A DNA stretch of 8,020 nt from Gammaproteobacteria bacterium (GTDB lineage: Bacteria > Pseudomonadota > Gammaproteobacteria > Pseudomonadales > Porticoccaceae), in assembly GCA_006227015.1 (NCBI GenBank), contig SBGI01000005.1, positions 1 through 8,020 on the forward strand, given 5' to 3'. Each line of letters begins with the position of its first letter. The stretch's first letter is position 1. Positions 6,299 through 8,020 of the stretch are shown here, piece after piece. The position numbers were made by a program, and so were the translations under genes. The notes beneath the pieces are model-generated. The model worked only from the letters and a program-made list of their open reading frames with translations. It searched no databases and had not been told where the DNA came from.

Positions 6299-7792
6299 AT
6301 GAGCCCTACCGCACCAATCATCTCCAAAGTCTGGAGTTTCTGCACCACCCTGCGCGATGACGGGGTGGGCTACGGAGATTACCTGGAGCAACTGACCTAC
6401 CTGATCTTCCTGAAAATGGCGGACGAGTATTCCAAACCGCCCTACAACCGCGATGTGGGCATCCCGGAGCAATACCGCTGGCAAACCCTGAAAAGTAAAA
6501 AGGGTGCGGAACTGGAAGTGCTGTATGTAGAGTTGCTGCGTGCCCTGGGTACACAGAAAGGCATGCTGGGGCAGATATTCACCAAGTCCCAGAACAAGAT
6601 TCAGGATCCGGCCAAGCTCTACCGGCTGATCGATATGGTAGACAGCACCCAATGGGCCACCATGGGCGCAGATGTGAAAGGGGACATCTACGAGGGATTG
6701 CTGGAAAAAAACGCCGAGGACACCAAATCCGGTGCCGGTCAGTACTTCACGCCGCGTGCGCTGATCCGGGCCATGGTGGAATGTATTCGCCCCGAGCCCG
6801 GCAAAACCATTGCTGACCCTGCCTGTGGCACGGGCGGCTTTTTCCTCGCGGCCTATGACTTCATCACCCACCCAGACAATTACAAACTGGATAAAGCCAA
6901 AAAAACCTTTCTGAAGCACGAAACCTTTTACGGCAACGAGATCGTCGCCAATACCCGCCGCCTGTGCCTGATGAACATGTTTCTGCACAACATTGGCGAG
7001 ATCGATGGCAATAGCCTGATATCACCCAACGATGCCCTGGTGGCAGCCAGCCCAATGAGTTTTGATTACGTGCTTGCCAACCCGCCGTTTGGCAAGAAGA
7101 GCTCCATGAGCTTTACCAATGAGCAGGGTGAGCAGGAGACCGATGACCTCACCTACAATCGCCAGGATTTCTGGGCCACCACGTCGAACAAGCAGCTCAA
7201 TTTCGTCCAGCATATCTGCAGCATGCTCAAGACGACCGGCAAAGCGGCAGTGGTGGTACCGGATAATGTGTTGTTTGAAGGAGGTGCGGGAGAAACCGTC
7301 CGCAAAAAGCTACTGGCGAACACCAACCTGCACACCATTCTGCGTCTGCCTACGGGTATTTTTTACGCCAATGGTGTAAAGGCAAATGTGCTGTTTTTCG
7401 ATAACCACCCGGCCAGCCCCAAGGCGTGGACGAAAGAGGTTTGGTATTACGATTACCGCACCAATATCCATCACACGCTGAAGAAAAAGCCGCTGCGCTT
7501 TGAAGACCTGCAGGATTTCATTGCCTGCTATAACCCCGGCAATCCCGCCAAACGCGCCGAGTCGTGGCACCCCGAGACAAACCCCGAGGGCCGCTGGCGC
7601 AAGTTTGGCTACGATGAACTGGTCGCCCGTGACAAAACCAGTCTGGATGTATTCTGGCTGAAGGACAAAAGCCTCACAGACCTCGACAACCTGCCCGAGC
7701 CGGATGAACTGGCCGAGGAAATTATCGAAAACCTGGAGGCAGGACTGAATAGCTTTCGTGAAGTTCTGGCAGGGCTCGGCAAGGGGGTATAA
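6299..7792 (+). CDS. hsdM: Type I DNA methyltransferase subunit M (N6-adenine)
   Basis: A 497-residue modification subunit, typical length for the family. It binds S-adenosylmethionine and, with HsdS, methylates adenine N6 in the target, protecting host DNA; it is also part of the restriction complex. The N-terminal helical HsdM_N domain spans about 5-130. The N6_Mtase domain follows, with motif X GQYFTPR at 147-153, motif I DPACGTGGF at 173-181 (cofactor binding) and catalytic motif IV NPPFG at 261-265. The C-terminal part (about 440-497) is helical and acidic, probably for subunit contact. The ATG lies 7 bases after the RhuM-Fic stop. Only a weak GTGAG-like ribosome site overlaps that stop, so coupled translation is likely. 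No separate promoter is evident, so expression should depend on read-through from hsdR/hsdS or on a promoter near the putative LexA site. All motifs are intact. Confidence 0.97.
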   Translation: MSPTAPIISKVWSFCTTLRDDGVGYGDYLEQLTYLIFLKMADEYSKPPYNRDVGIPEQYRWQTLKSKKGAELEVLYVELLRALGTQKGMLGQIFTKSQNKIQDPAKLYRLIDMVDSTQWATMGADVKGDIYEGLLEKNAEDTKSGAGQYFTPRALIRAMVECIRPEPGKTIADPACGTGGFFLAAYDFITHPDNYKLDKAKKTFLKHETFYGNEIVANTRRLCLMNMFLHNIGEIDGNSLISPNDALVAASPMSFDYVLANPPFGKKSSMSFTNEQGEQETDDLTYNRQDFWATTSNKQLNFVQHICSMLKTTGKAAVVVPDNVLFEGGAGETVRKKLLANTNLHTILRLPTGIFYANGVKANVLFFDNHPASPKAWTKEVWYYDYRTNIHHTLKKKPLRFEDLQDFIACYNPGNPAKRAESWHPETNPEGRWRKFGYDELVARDKTSLDVFWLKDKSLTDLDNLPEPDELAEEIIENLEAGLNSFREVLAGLGKGV

Positions 7793-7888
7793 GGAATTTG
7801 CACATACAGCCAGGAGCGTTCTACAACCCACTCATCTGAGTTTGCAGATGCATTTGCTTGAAAACCCGATACGGGAACTGAGACAAAT
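7793..7888 (+). other. Short 3' untranslated stretch after hsdM
   Basis: No gene is supportable here. Two small hairpin-capable repeats are visible: CATCTG-N6-CAGATG at 7833-7850 and CCCG-ATA-CGGG at 7865-7875. Neither is followed by a T run, so they are not terminators on their own. The main terminator follows directly. Confidence 0.5.
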
Positions 7889-7924
7889 AAAAAAGCCCCG
7901 ACCAACCTGGTCGGGGCTTTTTTT
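7889..7924. terminator. Strong bidirectional intrinsic terminator
   Basis: GCCCCGACCA (7895-7904) and TGGTCGGGGC (7908-7917) form a perfect 10-bp GC-rich stem around the loop ACC. A6 (7889-7894) precedes it and T7 (7918-7924) follows, so either strand yields a hairpin followed by a U run. It sits between the plus-strand hsdM and the convergent minus-strand tRNA gene, only 3 bases beyond the tRNA CCA end, and can terminate both. Confidence 0.93.
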
Positions 7925-7927
7925 GGA

Positions 7928-8012
7928 TGGTGCCCAAGGCCGGACTTGAACCGGCACGGCTTACGCCACTACCCCCTCAAGATAGCGTGTCTACCAATTC
8001 CACCACTTGGGC
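7928..8012 (-). tRNA. leuU: tRNA-Leu (anticodon GAG)
   Basis: An 85-nt class II tRNA on the minus strand, reading CUC/CUU leucine codons. The acceptor arms GCCCAAG and CTTGGGC pair over 7 bp, the discriminator is A and CCA is encoded (7928-7930). The D-arm GTGGAATTGGTAGACAC is typical of bacterial tRNA-Leu. The anticodon stem CTATC/GGTAG encloses loop TTGAGGG, with anticodon GAG at 7978-7976. A variable arm of about 13 nt can pair as GGC-GTAA-GCC, and the T-arm is GCCGG-TTCAAGT-CCGGC. The D-arm, T-loop and anticodon arm resemble E. coli leuU, hence the symbol. The promoter lies beyond the right edge. Its 3' end faces the restriction locus. Confidence 0.97.
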
Positions 8013-8020
8013 AAAAACTG

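Noticed and set aside
1..8020. CRISPR array or insertion sequence
   Set aside because: No regularly spaced direct repeats, transposase frame or terminal inverted repeats were seen.

Overview
The window is a chromosomal accessory locus from a bacterium, most likely a gammaproteobacterium. The evidence for this is moderate-to-high GC outside two AT-rich patches, a tRNA-Leu(GAG) with encoded CCA that closely resembles the enterobacterial leuU type, and a LexA-box-like site close to the Escherichia coli consensus. The genus cannot be read from the sequence.

Layout: positions 1-676 (minus strand) hold a nearly complete multi-spanning membrane protein of the DUF6629 type, cut by the left edge. Positions 677-928 are a divergent intergenic region with weak promoter candidates and two inverted repeats. 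Positions 929-7792 (plus strand) are a four-gene type I restriction-modification locus in the unusual order hsdR, hsdS, RhuM-Fic, hsdM. Positions 7793-7888 are a short 3' untranslated stretch. Positions 7889-7924 are a strong bidirectional terminator, and 7928-8012 is a tRNA-Leu(GAG) gene on the minus strand, convergent with the operon.

HsdR is a helicase-nuclease, HsdS the specificity subunit and HsdM the N6-adenine methyltransferase; together they form a methylase (M2S) and a restriction complex (R2M2S). All three look intact. hsdR and hsdS overlap by 4 nt. hsdS is a mosaic: both target-recognition domains are AT-rich and the first spacer is GC-rich, and the AT-rich segment starts already in the last ~80 bp of hsdR.

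The most notable element is the third gene, a RhuM domain fused to a Fic/Doc domain whose catalytic loop carries a Doc-like lysine. Directly after the hsdS stop codon, before this gene, lies TACTGGTTATCTATACAGTA, a 17/20 match to the E. coli LexA consensus with perfect 5-bp outer arms. I infer that the RhuM-Fic gene, and hsdM 7 nt behind it, may be induced by DNA damage separately from hsdR and hsdS. That would link a candidate Fic effector and extra methylase to the SOS response. This is a hypothesis from sequence only.
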